Position numbers and translations under genes: made by a program
From: Mytilisepta virgata
Taxonomy: Eukaryota; Mollusca; Bivalvia; Mytilida; Mytilidae
DNA: 64,000 nucleotides
Reading direction: 5' to 3'
NCBI GenBank assembly: GCA_028015205.1
Contig: CM051516.1
Coordinates: 36,408,230-36,472,229 of the forward strand
Shown: piece after piece, positions 11,046 through 23,624 of the stretch
Layout of the letters: each line of letters starts with the position of its first letter
Position numbering within the stretch: position 1 is the stretch's first letter
The notes under the pieces: generated by a model
What the model was told of the DNA's origin: nothing
The model's database searches: none
What the model saw: only the letters and a program-made list of their open reading frames with translations

Positions 11046-14000
11046 AATAACAGAAGGATATTCTATGTTAATATATGAAACGATCTCGGTAGTGTGATAG
11101 ACTATACGCGTTTGCCAGAACAAGATAAAACTCAGGTACAAAACTCCATGCGTATGATGCACATTTCTGTATTAGTCTCCATTAGCTATGCTAGTGACCA
11201 AAACTTAAGAAAACCAAATAATTATAACCAAAACCATAGAGAACAACAGATAAAAACTAGCCTAACAAATTCTACCATGAATAAACCAATTTTTATGCAC
11301 AATGATGTACAGCCAAAATTCAGATAAGGTCAAATTTCCCTGAAACAGCTGATACGATATTTTTAACAGGATCTAAAATGTATCAACTGAAAATTTGAAC
11401 ATAGATAGGTCCGTCTATCTTAAAAATTAATTTAAGTCGCGGTGAAACATTGGGAAAGGCTAAAGATCGCCTTTTCTCGTGCTTCTAAATGTCGCCCAAA
11501 TAAATTTTAAAGACGTAGTGCCATTTTCCCATGCATTTATTTCACTTCTAGGGCCATTTTCAAAAAGTCGCATAAAACCTTTCAAAATCTCTGGGGCATA
11601 TCCTAGTATGTGGTCTCTAAAGAATTGCTAATAATAACTAACAAGTAAGTTATTAAAAAAAATTCTTTAGGACAGTTTCTCAACGTGAAGGAAACTCAGA
11701 ACCAAAAAGAATTTTTGGCTGTAAATGAGATTATGCATCTCCTTTCGTACGACAGTAGAATGGTTTTGGTTCTGAATGTCCTTCTTGGTAATATTCCAAA
11801 AAGTAATGCAAATTGACTCAAAACATCTATATACATGACCTTTGCGGGTAGAAAAGTTGAACTTATTAATGATTAAGCATAATTTTTTTTGTTTGCTAAC
11901 ATAGAAATGCATTGCATACAATATTGTACGAAAAAAAAAGTTGGTAAATATTTAAGACCAAAAAAATCAATGGTTATGGGTGAAACAAATACAAGGGGAA
12001 GTGGCCCTATTCTTTTCCGACATTAAATATGTATTGTTTATTTATTCTATTGAAACATAACAAATAAAAAACACATCATTTCACAGTTTAATAAAAAAAA
12101 ATGCCGTTCTAAGCAACAGGGAAGATTTGGTTTCGATAACCAGGAAACACTTAATATGCAGCTGCATCGTAAGAAACAATAATAAAACATTAAACATAAT
12201 AAAAAGTCTCTGATAATGACAAATCATAAATAAACATACGGTTGTTGAACAGATGCTTATAATTCAAATTGTTTACTTTGAACTATGATAGTAATTCAAG
12301 TTCACTAAATGTATAATTATAGGACAAAATATTATTTTATTCAACACGGATTGTTGCTTCGTTATATCCAATCATTTACTTGATTTTTCATAGAAATAAA
12401 TACAAAAATTATTGTGGATTTAATTTCAGGAAGTACCTAAAAAGGGTCATCTGTAATCGGGAAGTAGTTTAAAGTAATAAGATTGAGTTATTTTCATTAT
12501 CAAACAACAGAAGTGTCGACTTTCAATATTGTTGACATTTTAAAAGATCACCTTTCTGTAAAATTGTACTCATATTAATGCCTTATCTATTTACTTTTTA
12601 TTTTTTATTAAGACAAGTTTTCATTTTCCATTATAACTGGGTATATGAAAAGCAAAACTGATCACATTTCAACATTACACATTTGTTTATTCTTTGATTT
12701 ATGTTCACATTTTCGCTATAATTGTTTTTGACATGCGTTGTGGTCATCTTGGTATTTAGAACTTCCTCATAACTTTCCGAATTATTGTTTTGGCCTCACG
12801 AGTGAGACATGATTTTATTCAATGCACTCTCAGTCTAGCCATCACTGCCCAATGTTATCGCTACAATCAGTGTGTGTCTCACATACATGTCTGTCGGAAA
12901 CTGATTTTTTTTATGAAAAACTCTGGACTTCATTACTATTCTATGTTTAAAATAGCAATTAGGTACGTCTAAAAAGTCAACACGGATCAAACTTTGGGTA
13001 ACAGAACTTACACATATTCTGCAACGTCACATTTTTTGTTGTTACATCTTATAAGATGTAAAAATCAATGACAAGCATACGAAAATTGGAAATTCAGGTC
13101 TTGTAAAATATCTGGGGCATTTCAGCAGTGGAAACGAATATTGGAAACAAAAGGTAGTCCAATACTTTTTACTTTCATTTCAGATAAAAATTAGAGATAT
13201 TCCCAAACGAACCACTTGCAGTTTGAAAAAAGACACACAGTAGTACAAGTTTTTACACTCAAATGATGCTATTAATTTTACAGTTACATGTACTAGTGTA
13301 CAATATTTGAAAAAAAAACAGATCCAAAATGTAAAGCACTCATCATTGAATAGATGGACGCCTTTTCTCAAATCCCTGATCAAAATTGGTATCAGAGATG
13401 TTTTTTTTTAAACTTAGGTTAGTAAGCTTGAAAGAAAAATTTATTTTAGAATACTTAAGATATAGAAGCTAAAGAGATAGTATTTTTCTCGTGCACAGTT
13501 ATGTCCATAACTCTATTCTTAGAGCTGATGTTTTTTGTTTTATCTTTTTCTTGGTCATTCTGGCCCAAGAATTAGTTGTTAGTCATGGTTATGTGACGTA
13601 CTTTATGAAAAATGTGTACATGTACTTTTAATTAATTGAATTGGTATCTTAGACTTTTAACGAGGTAGTTTACAGTGAATATAAAAATATAAAGATATGG
13701 GGTATATTGGTCATAAACTACCATCCAATAGTGAGTGATATCTCATATAACGTCTGAAAATAAGTTTGCATTTAACCTCTGTTATATAACCGCCGTCAAA
13801 TGGATAATATTTATATCACAGATTGTGTGAAAACAGTCATATAGTTGTTTAACGCTATAAAAGCCGAAGTGAAAAAAATTCAATTAAGAACAACAATCCA
13901 TACACTTATTTTAACAGTTTAGAAATTTAAGTTATGTCGAGTTTCATGAAGTGGGATATTATTATTCAGTAAAATTAAATAAAACTATTAAGATGATACT

Positions 14001-14202
14001 GTATAAGTGGTTATTGTATGCGAATTGACATATTTTGTTTCTTTTTCACAACTGTTTATAGATAACGAACACTTTATATTAAACCCTACCCCACATTGAA
14101 CGTAAACATTAATTATCTTAATCGGCCAGTGACTTTTGAAATGAGGACTATATAATTGTATGCAAAAAACAACAAACAAAAAGATTTAAACGTTGGTACA
14201 GA
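11046..14202. other. AT-rich, no gene or repeat recognised
   Basis: About 3.2 kb with only short, low-complexity open frames (for example 11094-11327 plus and 11667-11921 minus) lacking motifs. Probably intergenic or intronic. Confidence 0.45.
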
Positions 14203-14590
14203 CTAATCGCTGGTCTAATAGGAAATAAATATGATTTGAAATAGGTGTTTTAGTTTGAGAGAACATATGAATAGTAAACAAATAAGCAAGAAAAAATATA
14301 GGTTCATGTGCTCATTTTAGAGCTATTAAGCCTTGAAAATTTGCAGGAAATAGGTTTTCTCTGGATTTTTCATTGTCTTTGCATTGGCAACTTCAGTCTC
14401 TTAAAAATGTATGAAAAAATAAAAAGGATTTCATAAAATTTTGTCAAATGCCATTTTAAGGTTTATATGATTGAATTATGAAAGAAAAAGTGGGGGTTCA
14501 TTTTTTTTTAATGTTTAAGAAATGGATAAAACCCGAGGATTCCGAAAATGTGACAAAAAAGACCAAAACATGACCAGCGAGCATCCTTAA
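14203..14590 (+). mobile_element. MITE copy 1, partner of inverted copy at 27057-27455
   Basis: About 390 bp closely match the reverse complement of 27057-27455, including 'gctggtctaataggaaat', 'gagcacatgaacctatat' on the complement, and 'gcgagcatccttaa' at the right end. The right end keeps TTAA (14587-14590); the left end is eroded. It contains a short open stretch reading FKKWIKPEDSEN, also present in copy 2. Confidence 0.8.
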
Positions 14591-14969
14591 AATAAAATGT
14601 CTCGGCAGTTGTAGTGGATGTAAACCTTTTCTTGATTTATTGACTTTTTGAACGTTTATTTTTTATTTCATTGTAACATATGTGCTTAAGGGTGTAAACC
14701 TCTAAGGAGCCAAAAATTTCTAGAATTAAACCTTTTTTTTTTCTTAACCTGATTTTTTGGGTTTATATGACTGGAAGAAAGTAATTTATGAAGAAAATAT
14801 CATATGGTGGTGCACTTCTTTTATTGCTACGGTCATTTGAAAGTACCCCATTTTTGATTATTTTCCCATTTTTCATCAACTTTTACCAATTTTTGACAGT
14901 TACACCATTAATCGTTTTTTGTAATACTTTCCCTAAAGATGAAGTGGAACAATCTGAATAAATTTAACT
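14591..14969. other. No gene recognised
   Basis: AT-rich sequence between the MITE and the tandem element; nothing assignable. Confidence 0.4.
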
Positions 14970-15990
14970 TAAAACTAGAAAGCTGGACTGTCGGAATCGA
15001 CAGTTATCCCCTCACCCCCTGTAAGTAGTTTGGCAACTTACCTTTAGTCAAAAATATATTACCTTATTCCCATCTAAGTATAGTATGCAGTCATTCTATA
15101 AAGAAATTAAATCAATAAACCTAACGAAAAATGAAAAAACCTTAGTTCACAAGCTTAAACCAACAATTTTTGAAATTTGGCCTGTGTGAGCCCCGGGATC
15201 AAATCGATATTCTAAATCCTTATTGTGCAACTAAATACAGTGTAGGACAATACTATATACATGTATAAGAAAACTGAAAGAGAAGTTAAGGTCACAAGCT
15301 TAAATTAAAAATTTCAAATTTCGACCCATGTGGACTCCAATTTTAGACAATTAAAATTCTAAAACCTTATTGCACACCTGCATATGGTGTTTGACAATAC
15401 TGTATAGAAATAAAATGCATAAATTGAAAAAACAAAAGACAATTTTATGTCACAAGCTTAAATTGATAATTTGTTCAAAATTCGACACATGTGGCCTCCT
15501 TGTTTAGAAAATCTAAATTCTAAAACCTTATTGCGCATCTGCATATAGTGTATGACAATACCGTATAGAAATAATATGCATAAATTGTAAAATTAAAGAG
15601 GAGATTAGGTAACAAGCTTAAATTGACAGTTTTTCGAAATTCGACCCCTGTGCGCCCAAATTTTAGAACATCAAAATTCTAAAACCTTATTGGGCATCTG
15701 CATATGGTGCATGACAATACCGTATAAAAACAAAATGCATAAATTGAAAAATGAAAGACGAGTTCAGGTCACAAGCTTGAATTCCAAATTTTCGAAGTTC
15801 AACCAATGTGGGCCCCTTGTTTAGAAAATCAAAATTCTAAAACCTTATTGCGCATCTACAGGTGATATGCAACCATTCTATACAGAAATTAAATTCCTAA
15901 ACCAAAACATGAAGGAGGAGTTGATGTCACAAGAAAGTGTGACGGACGGACGGAGACAATCGCTATATAAAATAATAGCTAAAAACTATA
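14970..15990 (+). mobile_element. Pearl-like tandem-repeat element, second type, about 6 core units
   Basis: A left end 'ctagaaagctggactgtc' leads into core units that start with 'aaaccttattgcgcatct' and continue with 'atgacaataccgtatag', 'gtcacaagcttaaatt' and 'cgacccatgtgggcccc'. Unit starts at 15219, 15366, 15527, 15686 and 15844 give periods of 147, 161, 159 and 158 bp; a diverged unit precedes them. The array ends in a 'gacggacggacggagac' microsatellite and a short right end. Architecture equals the elements at 7751 and 40471 but the core is unrelated. A shorter member lies at 55930-56350. Confidence 0.85.
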
Positions 15991-16742
15991 GGTAGGTGTT
16001 GATATAAGAAATTTTGTTGTTTTTTTTTCGTGTCAAAAAAACCATGCAGTCATGGTAAATTTGGGCGTTTTCTCATTTTTTTTTTTTAGAACAAAGAGCA
16101 TTTAATTACAACTTCTTAGTTAACAATAAATGAAAAAATACATATTAAAGGATTTTAAAAAGAAAAAAATGATATGGGATGTAAATATTTTTGGTAAAAT
16201 CATTTCTTTGTACACCTCGCCCATTTTCTCAACATTTTGGCTGACGACACTGACAAAACTGGTTATAAAATTTGAAATTTTATTACTCAAAACCTTCTTT
16301 TTGTAAGTACATAATTTTTTTCACAGAATTTAGTTGTATTATAATATTTTTTAAATTCATTAATATTTTCCACTTGTATCACATGTTTTGGAAATAATTC
16401 ATGAACGAGATTTCAACGAGACTAAAACATCAGAAGAATACATCCTTAACATCGAACGTGTTGAAACCGTAAAATAACGAAAAGTATCGCATAGCAGATT
16501 AATATATATGTTAAAATATCAATAATACAGACAACCACTTAGCTATGATCTAGTAGTATTGATCATCATATTACTAAATATATGTGTAACGACCGGAAGT
16601 GAACAACCCGTATTTGGACACCCATGCTAATAACCCATCATTCAAGTGCTATTCGATCGTACCCGGGCCATCAGACCGGGTATGTTCTAACATTCGGGTA
16701 CATTGTACTTAAGTAGTAAATGATACACAGTTTCATACATTG
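15991..16742. other. AT-rich; contains a small GC hairpin
   Basis: No gene seen. TACCCGG/CCGGGTA forms a 7-bp hairpin at 16660-16682 with a 9-base loop. Nearby 'taacccatcat' recurs at 20940, next to another hairpin region. Confidence 0.45.
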
Positions 16743-16784
16743 CCTAATCCATATCGGACCGAGGGCTTGCCGATATGGATTAGG
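16743..16784. repeat. Perfect 15-bp hairpin with CCGAGGGC loop
   Basis: CCTAATCCATATCGG (16743-16757) and its exact reverse complement (16770-16784) flank a 12-base loop, ACCGAGGGCTTG. It is the simplest member of the hairpin set discussed in the findings. Confidence 0.9.
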
Positions 16785-17799
16785 TCAATATAATAATCTA
16801 TAAAAATTTGATGACATTATTCTCCATTTACTTTATCTGCATGCATATTATTAAAAAACTAAATACGTGTATATCATTAGCGGTACTTATGGTGATAAAC
16901 AAGAACAACTGAAACAAAATACCTAAACAGTTTCAAATTTTAAATGAATTAAATGTCTGAAACAAAAAAACATCTGAGAAAAAAGTTATACCGAATGAAT
17001 ATAAAACGATTTTTTTTGTTTGTTACAAAGCATGTTTTAACTAATCATGCCTGCACCGGGATGATATCAAGAATTCAACAGGAAATTCATTATTCATTAC
17101 TGGTGACAGTAAATATTTTATCAAAGGGTACAAGTATTATGCTGAAATCAAGTACAGCTGTATATGAAATGTCAAATATATCTTTCTTACTGTCGTACGC
17201 ACTACTTTTAAATGGGAATGTCCCCGCAGTTTTGTTTTCTTCTTACATCAGACGATTCTTTTTTATTTATTTGTTTTTTCTTAATTTGCATAAAGAATGT
17301 TGTTTTTATTCTTTCTGAGTTCTGTGTTATTACTTTTACGAAATTGATTGTCCTGTTGTTCTTGTCATTGTATTGCTGACAGCTTCCCTATAGATGTCGC
17401 TTTAAATCATACTTAATGTTTAAACTTCGTAAAAATTACCTCACATAATAAATCTCTTGCACATTTCAGGATTAACCAGGTAGGCATGCGAACAGAATTT
17501 TTGAAATCCAAATATAATGGTCAAAACATACAAAACAATAGCACCAAATGGTAACAACAGGGTAGGCAAAATTTTTTTTTTTTTTTTTTTTTGGTTTAGT
17601 TTATTATATGTATTTTTATTCCTTTAGTTATACAAGTATTATGGTGGCGTTTATAAGTTGTGTTCTATTCTCATGACTCTGTCTTTTCCTTGAGTTTCGA
17701 TGACTTTTCCTACTGTTTTATCGCTACGGTATTTTTAAGCCGATATTTACTCTAGGATAAAAGGGCCTAACGTTCACTAGTACTGCGTGTCTTTTTTTT
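16785..17799. other. No gene recognised; poly-T tract
   Basis: A 121-codon open frame at 16953-17318 shows no motif, has hydrophobic low-complexity stretches and no support from repeats or splice signals. A long T run lies at about 17573-17592. Confidence 0.4.
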
Positions 17800-18060
17800 A
17801 AACTGCAAGTCATTTTTCTCTTAAATTTTTTCTTGAAAATAGAAATAAAAACTAGTACTCTACCTTTTATTTCCAATAGTCTTAATTAATTATTGTCTTT
17901 TCCACTGGTGAAATGCCTCAACTATTTTACCAGAACGGATTTGTCCATTTTTTGTGTGTGTAATTCGTTGATTTCTTTCGTAAAAGATGACGTCAGCACA
18001 ATAAAATGTGACATTGCTGAATATGTGCAAGTTTTTTTTCTAAAAAATGTGAACCATTTT
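17800..18060 (+). repeat. Dispersed repeat, copy 1 (copy 2 at 45945-46195)
   Basis: Shares an ordered series of blocks with copy 2: 'tgcaagtc.tttttc', 'gaaatgcctcaa.tatttta', 'agaacggattt', 'gtaaaa.atgacgt', 'attgctgaatatgt' and 'atgtgaac'. Identity is patchy, roughly three quarters by eye. It has no coding potential. Confidence 0.75.
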
Positions 18061-18261
18061 TGACTTTTAAAACATACCTATAGTTATTACTATAGTTAGT
18101 TGAAATTTATAGAACTGTGATAATCTCCGTATGCCTCTGCTTTCTTACATGTACAGATGAATAATGTATGGATGAATCATAAATTTAACTACTTTATATG
18201 AAATGTCCCAGTATAAACATTCTACATCTACACCATTAACATGAAAAAAAAACCCTGAAAT

Positions 18262-18378
18262 CTTGAAAGCCGAAATGATAACCCGAAACGTTGAAGAGCG
18301 GTTCAAATGCAAAAACGACCAAAAGGGTAAACCATCTTAGAACAGAGAGTTATGTCCACGAGAGAGATATATCTCAGT
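18262..18378 (+). repeat. Family A repeat, middle part
   Basis: Retains the 'cgaaacgttgaagagc', 'aaaagggtaaaccatct' and 'gagagagatat' blocks; both ends are lost. Confidence 0.75.
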
Positions 18379-21069
18379 TTGCAAATAATTCAATGCTTTT
18401 ATAACATCAAATCTTAAAGTATCTGTCATCCTATTATTGAAATACTAGCAAATGAGCTTGAGATACCTTCTGCGGCTTGAGTGCACCCACAGAGACATCT
18501 ACGTGTACTCGATTTTATGATACATTTTAAGATATCAATAAATGTAAAAGCAAGGTATTTCTCCACTTTCAGGGTAATCATCAATTTAGCGATTTGTTCT
18601 TGAACTTTGATGTTTAAGAATAAATATCGCTTAGCACCTGTGCTACACATTATAAACGATACAAGTCGTAACATTTTAAAAAAAAGGGAAAAATGACTTA
18701 ACTCCAGGCAAGGTCCCCTCTATTGCATAATATAAATGTAAATACATATATTAATGAAATGCAGCTAGTACATTAATGTTATCATATTTATCATATACAT
18801 TAATGTAATTGTGATTTTCACGGTTAAAACATTTTAAGAAATATGCGTATCAATATTGATATCATCACTACACATGTAATATGAGGCAGGTGTCACCTGA
18901 TGAGCTCCCTCAGTTTTTTTAAGAAGGGTATATCAGGAAATGTGTATCCATATTTCCCATGAAAAATTATTTAACCAAATATCTTTAAAAAGGCTTTCAA
19001 CGGATCCTGGGGGGGGGGGAATACGTACAATGGGGCGAACGGACCCACATTCGTGTCTTAGCGCAAAACCGGAAGTTGGTTTCAACTTCCGATTGAATAA
19101 AAAAATCGTCTAAGTACAGTAGCCAAATCGACACTTCGGGAGCTTATTACCACAGACCGGATGTCTCTGCTGCTGGATGGACTGTTTCGGATTGCAACAT
19201 TTTCTGCTTAGAGAACAATTGATAAATAGTACACAATTTGCATATCATGTCCATAAAACTTGGTATCGTTAAGTTTAACTAATAAGCCGTATCACTCGAT
19301 TTTTATATTTAAGAAATAATTCAATGGGGTTAATAGCTTTTCGCTCGGTATAAAATGTTCGAATATAATGGCCCAGTCCATGTGTAAATGAGCACAACCC
19401 TATAACCCCCATTAATTATTTCTATTCTAATATGACAAATACTCTTACTTTGCTCATCTGAGTTGTCCTATATATATACGATATCTGTCACCGTGACGTC
19501 ATTCAAAAATCAAGATGGCACGGCCTACGCAAATGTGTATTGCAGTGTACAACATTGTCACAATTGTTGTTGTACACAACTAGTGTGGTTGTAATGCATT
19601 ATTTCTTTGTAAAGGTAAACTATTTCGTGTGGAAAAAGATACTTTTTGTCGTCCAGCTTACTTAAATTCGCGTTTACATAAAATCCTCAATATACATGTG
19701 CTAAAAGTTGATACATCGGGAAATATCGTTATATAATAATAAAACCCAATTGAAGTGACAGTAACAGTTAAATTGCTCTTACTGATGATCCCAATCTTTA
19801 CTATACTCACAAAGAATGAAATTGTAAATGTGAGTTTTACCTTCTTATTTTTTTCTTTTTATTTGGGGGGGGGTGCAATTGTTATTGTACATGTATACAT
19901 TAAACGCAATATTTGTGCTCAGAGTCTCTTAACCAGTTGGCTCCAATTCGCTGCTTGTTTTGGAGTGGTTCAAAATATGCAGAGGTATCACCCCGTCTAC
20001 CATCTTGAGCACAGATGTCAATCGATATTTTTTGGTGTTCTGTCTTGTTGTATTGTAGTATTCATGTTATACTGTCAATGTCATGTGATTCGTATTTATG
20101 GATAATACAAATACGGTCAAATGTAAATTCTCAAGTCCTCTAGAGTATTACCAGTTCAATTTCTAGTACATATATTTTGGTGCTAGTTGATTTCTGGTCC
20201 ATGGTAATAATAATAACAATTTAACACATTTATAAATTAAGGACTTTTTAAACTAGGGATTATCTAATTCATGCCGGATAGCTTTTAATTCAACCCTTTT
20301 TTGTCACTTTGGCCTTAAAAATTGCTCTACAATGTTTTGGATGTGTTTTATTATCGACCTTAAAATGTTAAACGTTAAAATGTACACATTGCATCAAATT
20401 TGGTATAAAAAATGATGAATTGTTTTTTGAAAACTGTGGCTTTTTCAAACATGTGCTCAATTCCAAAAAAATGACCATTCTCAAACAATTATGATTTTTA
20501 TTTAATAAACAAGCTAAATTCCACATGGTCTACTTATCTTTTGTGGTTTTCATACAATATATTATCCATTAAGTACAAAAAAGTTGTTATGTGGTAAAGC
20601 ACCTGTCGCGTGCATATTTTATCAAACTGTCAGACGTTATGTTGTATATTCTCTTTTTTGCATCGTTGATGAATTGTTTATAATACCATTTTTTCTGCAC
20701 AGAATATGCATATTTTGTCAAATTACCAATCGGTTCTGTTCAATACTGAAAAATCTTAAAAGCCAAAACAATAACACATATTATTATACCTTACAGTATA
20801 ATTAAATAAATCTATTGGCTAATAAATGATCACATGACATAGAATAATTCAGATATTTCATTAAAATCGGTGGTGCCGGGGAATAACCTCGACAAAATTC
20901 ATTTGTTCGATGAATAACCCTATTATTTCCCGCAGGTGAATAACCCATCATCAAATCATGAATCATCAGTATCCAATGGTAAAACATTATGAGTCAGAAA
21001 AGGGCTATTTTTCTTTTTTTTTTGCTGGGTTCTTTCACAATCGATATGTTACACAAAAATATTTGTTCG
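18379..21069. other. AT-rich; G11 tract and a CRE-like site
   Basis: No gene recognised. There is an 11-base G run at 19009-19019. A perfect CRE palindrome TGACGTCA lies at 19494-19501, followed 14 bases on by AAGATGGC, a YY1-like word; this pairing is seen at promoters, but no transcript evidence exists here. The 116-codon open frame at 19755-20105 has no recognised domain. Confidence 0.4.
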
Positions 21070-21235
21070 ATATAATAAAACAGTTACGGCCCTTTGAGTC
21101 GGGAGATATCCAAAATGGTCAACCCTACTGAAGGGTTATTCCCCTCGGGCTAAAGCCCTCGTGGAAATAACCCTTCAACATGGTTGGCCATTTTGGATAT
21201 CTTCCTCCTCAGAGGCCGGTAATTGTATAATGATA
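21070..21235. repeat. Long imperfect hairpin, about 70-bp arms, GGGC/GCCC centre
   Basis: Arms about 70 bp long pair with some mismatches. The inner part is best: 'gatatccaaaatgg' and 'gaagggttatt' on the left have their complements on the right. The centre (about 21142-21163) reads CTCGGGCTAAAGCCCTCG. Related 'gaataaccc' words occur just upstream at 20880-20950. Confidence 0.85.
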
Positions 21236-21325
21236 AAAACCAGAATCAAATTCCCAAATAGACAAAAAGGGTACAGCCAAAACCATCTAAGGATAGAATT
21301 ATGCATGAGGGAGATATATAAAGTA
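21225..21325 (+). repeat. Family A repeat, middle part
   Basis: Carries 'gacaaaaagggtaca', 'gccaaaaccatctaagg' and 'atgagggagatata'. It abuts the hairpin just upstream. Confidence 0.7.
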
Positions 21326-23253
21326 TAACAAATCCATAGCACTAAATATGAAAGTAATACTTCTAATAAAACTGGAATGAAGTTAGCATATACTCATAAA
21401 TATTTTACATTGAAAGATATGGATATCAATATTTTGATGATAGTTGTTTTTAATACCAAGTGACCATTTCATGGGTTTTATTTCTAGTCTAAAATTTACT
21501 TCGTTGTAAACTTTTCTTTACAAATGATCTCCTCTGAAACCATAACTGCATGGGGACAGAATTTTGGTAGATTGGTCTACTGAAAAATAGAATGTATCTT
21601 TTTAAAATTTAAATAATGATCATGGACAAACATATTCATATTAATTTACTAAAACCAAGAAAACGTAAGAAAACATACTTATAAATCTTCTACCTTGAGA
21701 GTACTGAAATTAAAATTTGATTTTCGGGTTGTTATCTTTAAAAATGTTTGGAGGTGTAGACTTAAGACCGATATTAATTTATTTTGAGCGGAAATGAAAA
21801 ATTCCAAAAACAGCTTATAAAAGTTCATGTGAACTTTATATTTGTTGTTAGAATAAAAATCACACTTATTTACAATATTAAGTCAAAATATAAAAAAAAA
21901 ACATTAAGACTCAACTGTTCGTACTTGATATTATTATATTTTCTGCGGGGTTGATAAATGTTAGATTAAAATGCATTTCTAGTATTTTCCAGCCTATTTA
22001 TTCAAGATTGTATGTTAATGATATTCAATTTTAAAGCAATAACATATAATTTAATAGTTAAAAATCACATTAAAATAAATCTTTGATTGTACATTCACAT
22101 GTATAAAGTAGGTGGCCAATATTCAACCGGAAAGACGTATTGTGTGTCAGATGACTACAAATGCCGCAATAGCCAGCCAGTGTGCTTAATTCCCTTGAAT
22201 TAATTGACTGATACCATTTAGGACCATGCATTATGTCATTAACGGAATGGGCATTTTTTGGACTCATTCCAAAGCAATTTCATCCTTCTGACTGGTGCTC
22301 GTACATATACCTATAGTCACTTTTATATTTTTGCTTTGAAAATCTTTGAAGGGTATAACAAGAGGTTATATGAGAGAATAAATTAACATTTGTTCAAAAG
22401 GTTGCTATTCTTTTCTGCTAGCCTATAAAACAATCATAGTTTTGTGATACACTGTCTGATTTTACACTGCATGTTTACTCTGCTTTTGTTTATACAAGTA
22501 TTCACGTGTATGCGAAAAGTCAAAATTTTGGTTCAATAAATAAAAATTTCTGACATACTACGAAAATAGTTTTGCTGTGTACTCTTTTCGTTCTTGTTAG
22601 TATCCTTGTACTTTACTACTTTTAAGGCCCTGTGTACCTTAGATCAGATATAAACATTTTGTCATAACATAATTGTTCATCAGTTTTTAGAAGGTAGAAG
22701 ATTCAGGTTATTCTAAAACAATTATAATACATTTGTACTAGGCACTTACACTTAAAGAAACCACGAAATCATTGTATCTTCCTTAAATAATATAAAAAAT
22801 GACTTATTGAAAACAATACGATATGAAAATAAATTCATTTTAAATTACTTAACTTTCATGGGATAACGATAATGACCTTAAATGAGTTTTAAATTATATT
22901 TTACACATTCATATATATTTTGGGTGTAGATATATTGCTGATTTTGGAAAAAAAGAAAAGATTTAATCACTTGAAGGTCGCAGCTCTTTTTTTGTCATGT
23001 TTTTATTTGTCGACTGTAACCTTTTTATTCTGATTTCTTTTCTTCTTTTTTAAGAACAACAGATAACTAATTCTGTAACTATCTTTTTTAAGAACAGAAT
23101 TTCTGTTCAACAGAAATATAAAAGAAACCAACATTGTCAGTGTTATTATATTTATGCCAGTATACAATGGTTTTTGAACAACATAATGTAGATTCAAATA
23201 TCAACCGACATCAATAAAATAATGAGACTTTTTACATAATATTTTATATTAAT

Positions 23254-23254
<1 letters not shown>
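21326..23254. other. No gene or repeat recognised
   Basis: AT-rich sequence with short unsupported open frames. Confidence 0.4.

Positions 23255-23304
<50 letters not shown>
23255..23304. repeat. (TAA)n microsatellite
   Basis: About 17 uninterrupted trinucleotide units. Confidence 0.95.
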
Positions 23305-23305
<1 letters not shown>

Positions 23306-23427
23306 GAAATGGCGAATAATAATGTGATGTTATAATGAAGTCTGTAGAAACTCCGTGATGTTGCAGATACAAGAATGCTTTCAACAGTCTTATTGTGTGT
23401 CAGGATGAAAGTTAGGGTGCGACTTGG

Positions 23428-23550
23428 TCGTTAGTTTCATATACTGCATATTGAAGCTAAAGTACGATGCTATAGTGATAAGATTTCTAACACGGCTTGA
23501 AATAAAACGTATCACAAAATATTTAAATACATTTGATATACTCGGTATTT
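23428..23550 (+). repeat. Direct duplication, copy 1 (copy 2 at 25334-25445)
   Basis: About 120 bp with 'tttcatatactgcatatt', 'gaagctaaag.acgatgc' and 'tatagtgataagatttct' recur 1.9 kb downstream in the same orientation, with few differences. Confidence 0.85.
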
Positions 23551-23622
23551 TAACTCCAGAAAAATATATCGGATAAATAAATTTGATGTACTCGGTATTT
23601 TAACTCCAGAAAAAAATATCGG
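23531..23622 (+). repeat. 50-bp tandem duplication
   Basis: A 42-base block with 'actcggtattttaactcc' appears at 23531-23572 and again at 23581-23622, nearly identical. It is absent from the copy at 25334, so it arose after, or was lost from, that partner. Confidence 0.85.
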
Positions 23623-23624
23623 AG

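Noticed and set aside
16953..17318. 121-codon open frame
   Set aside because: Low-complexity hydrophobic translation with no domain, no splice or promoter support.
19494..19530. CRE plus YY1-like promoter
   Set aside because: Motif pair only; no CpG island, open frame or exon nearby, so not listed as a promoter.
19755..20105. 116-codon open frame with hydrophobic start
   Set aside because: Looks like a membrane protein only because of T-rich composition; no family resemblance.
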